From the NCBI RefSeq assembly GCF_016902415.1, contig NZ_JACJLV010000023.1, positions 1 through 39,681 of the forward strand: 39,681 nt of DNA, read 5' to 3'. The notes beneath the pieces were generated by a model. The model saw only the letters and a program-made list of their open reading frames with translations, did no database searches and had not been told where the DNA came from. This DNA comes from Mordavella massiliensis. GTDB taxonomy: Bacteria > Bacillota > Clostridia > Lachnospirales > Lachnospiraceae. How positions within the stretch are numbered: position 1 is the stretch's first letter; each line of letters begins with the position of its first letter. Of the stretch, positions 38,928 to 39,681 are shown piece by piece. A program made the translations under genes and the position numbers.

Positions 38928-39557
38928 ATGAGTACAGAAGTAATGCAAAATGTAAAGACAGGCTCCAGGAACAGAGTCCGCAAGATGGTGCAGGTGGGGA
39001 TGCTGTCCGCGATCGCGGTGGTGTTGATGCTGTTTGAGATCCCTCTGCCTTTTGCCCCTGCATTTTACGAGATTGATTTTAGCGAAGTCCCGGTGTTGGT
39101 GGGCTGTTTCGCCATGGGACCGGTAGCCGGCGTGGCAATTGAATTCTTAAAGATCCTTTTGAACTTTGCGATTAACGGGACCACAACAGCCGGCGTAGGC
39201 GAGGTCGCAAATTTTCTGATCGGCTGTTCGCTGGTTGTTCCGGCGGCGCTGATCTATAAATTTAAGAAAACCAGAAATGGAGCGATCATCGGTATGGCGG
39301 CAGGAACTGTGTTTATGACAGTTGTGGGATGCTTCCTCAACGCATTTGTGCTGCTGCCCACGTATGCGGTGGCGTTCGGCATGCCGGTCGACGGCCTGGT
39401 GCAGATGGGAACAGCGGTCAATTCAGCCATCACAAGCCTGACCACTTTCGTATTATTTGCAGTGGCGCCGTTTAATCTGCTGAAAGGCGTGCTGGTATCC
39501 CTGATCGTATTTCTGATCTATAAGAAGATCAGCCCGGTTTTAAAAATGCACAGATAG
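38928..39557 (+). CDS. ribU: Riboflavin ECF-transporter substrate-binding protein RibU
   Basis: Membrane S-component that captures riboflavin and works with a shared ECF energising module encoded elsewhere. 209 residues with about six helices (MVQVGMLSAIAVVLMLFEIP, YEIDFSEVPVLVGCFAMGPVAG, FLKILLNFAINGTTTAGVGE, TVVGCFLNAFVLLPTYAVAF). ATG 38928 with AAAGGAG is used. Preceded by the FMN riboswitch, which fits the role. Confidence 0.95.
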   Translation: MSTEVMQNVKTGSRNRVRKMVQVGMLSAIAVVLMLFEIPLPFAPAFYEIDFSEVPVLVGCFAMGPVAGVAIEFLKILLNFAINGTTTAGVGEVANFLIGCSLVVPAALIYKFKKTRNGAIIGMAAGTVFMTVVGCFLNAFVLLPTYAVAFGMPVDGLVQMGTAVNSAITSLTTFVLFAVAPFNLLKGVLVSLIVFLIYKKISPVLKMHR

Positions 39558-39651
39558 GTGCATCCTGACATTTGGAGACATTCTTTCACCTGGGGCGGAA
39601 AAGCGCGGGAATCCGGCGCGGCCGCTCCTTTTATTCTGCCGGGAGGCAGAT
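39558..39651 (+). other. Intergenic stretch after ribU
   Basis: No gene is supported. GCGCGG and CCGGCGC near 39604-39620 form a small stem with one bulge, followed by CCTTTTATT, which could be a weak terminator for ribU. Confidence 0.3.
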
Positions 39652-39681
39652 GGGGACGGGGGATTTTTTAAACGGGGACGG
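39652..39681 (+). repeat. Rearranged GGGGACG element at the window end
   Basis: It begins like the other copies (GGGGACGGGGGATTT), but after ATTTTTTAAA the sequence goes to CGGGGACGG in direct rather than inverted orientation. The window ends inside it, so the full form is not visible. Confidence 0.75.

Overview
The window looks like chromosome from an anaerobic, endospore-forming, Gram-positive Clostridia, most likely Lachnospiraceae. The support is gene content: a FabK-type FASII operon, HydE/HydG/HydF for [FeFe]-hydrogenase, the spoIIA-sigF and spoVA sporulation operons, a T-box in front of valS, an FMN riboswitch in front of ribU, and a LexA-type box in front of a Y-family polymerase. No rRNA, tRNA, CRISPR array, prophage or intact transposon was seen. 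The family-level placement is inferred.

Layout. (1) 1-193: 3' end of a probable Rpn-family nuclease gene with 24-bp coding repeats. (2) 318-779: mscL on the minus strand. (3) 951-12916: a long lipid operon under a FabT-type operator and a strong promoter: fabH, acpP, fabK, fabD, fabG, fabF, accB, fabZ, accC, a fused accD-accA, a second FabK/NMO-like flavoprotein with a Cys cluster (a FabX candidate), fabT and a sirtuin. (4) 13080-13400: rhodanese. (5) 13504-17564, minus strand: hydE-hydG-hydF behind a leader RNA that contains an intrinsic terminator. (6) 17590-20061: a HAD phosphatase divergent from a macrodomain ADP-ribose hydrolase, then an AEC transporter. (7) 20098-28285: T-box, valS, LTA-synthase-like protein, folC, a 44-codon ORF and a TPR membrane protein. 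(8) 28473-33351: spoIIAA-spoIIAB-sigF, then a sigma-G-type promoter, a small membrane ORF and spoVAA-AB-AC-AD-AE. (9) 33388-35184: Pho-box-like repeats and a Na/Pi cotransporter with PhoU domain. (10) 35230-38522: a small unknown gene, a Crp/Fnr regulator, a chimeric-looking membrane gene, and a SOS-type polymerase with a small partner gene. (11) 38630-39557: FMN riboswitch and ribU.

How the genes work together. Region 3 is a nearly complete set for acyl-chain initiation, elongation and malonyl-CoA supply, with its own repressor. No fabA or fabM is visible, so the FabX-like protein is the best candidate for introducing double bonds. Region 8 carries the forespore sigma switch followed by the dipicolinate channel that the later forespore sigma factor should turn on.

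The most unusual non-coding signal is a family of 34-bp palindromes that begin GGGGACG and end CGTCCCC. They lie at 271, 14759, 18993, 28396 and 31230, with a rearranged copy at the window end, and a second type with the same ends but a different core lies at 12918 and, degenerate, at 6980. The flanking bases differ between copies but are complementary to each other within each copy. At four of the five standard copies, perfect or near-perfect DnaA-box 9-mers (TGTGGATAA on the + strand) lie between the palindrome and the next start codon. Nine perfect boxes occur in this window, all in the same orientation, whereas roughly 0.3 would be expected by chance with uniform base composition.
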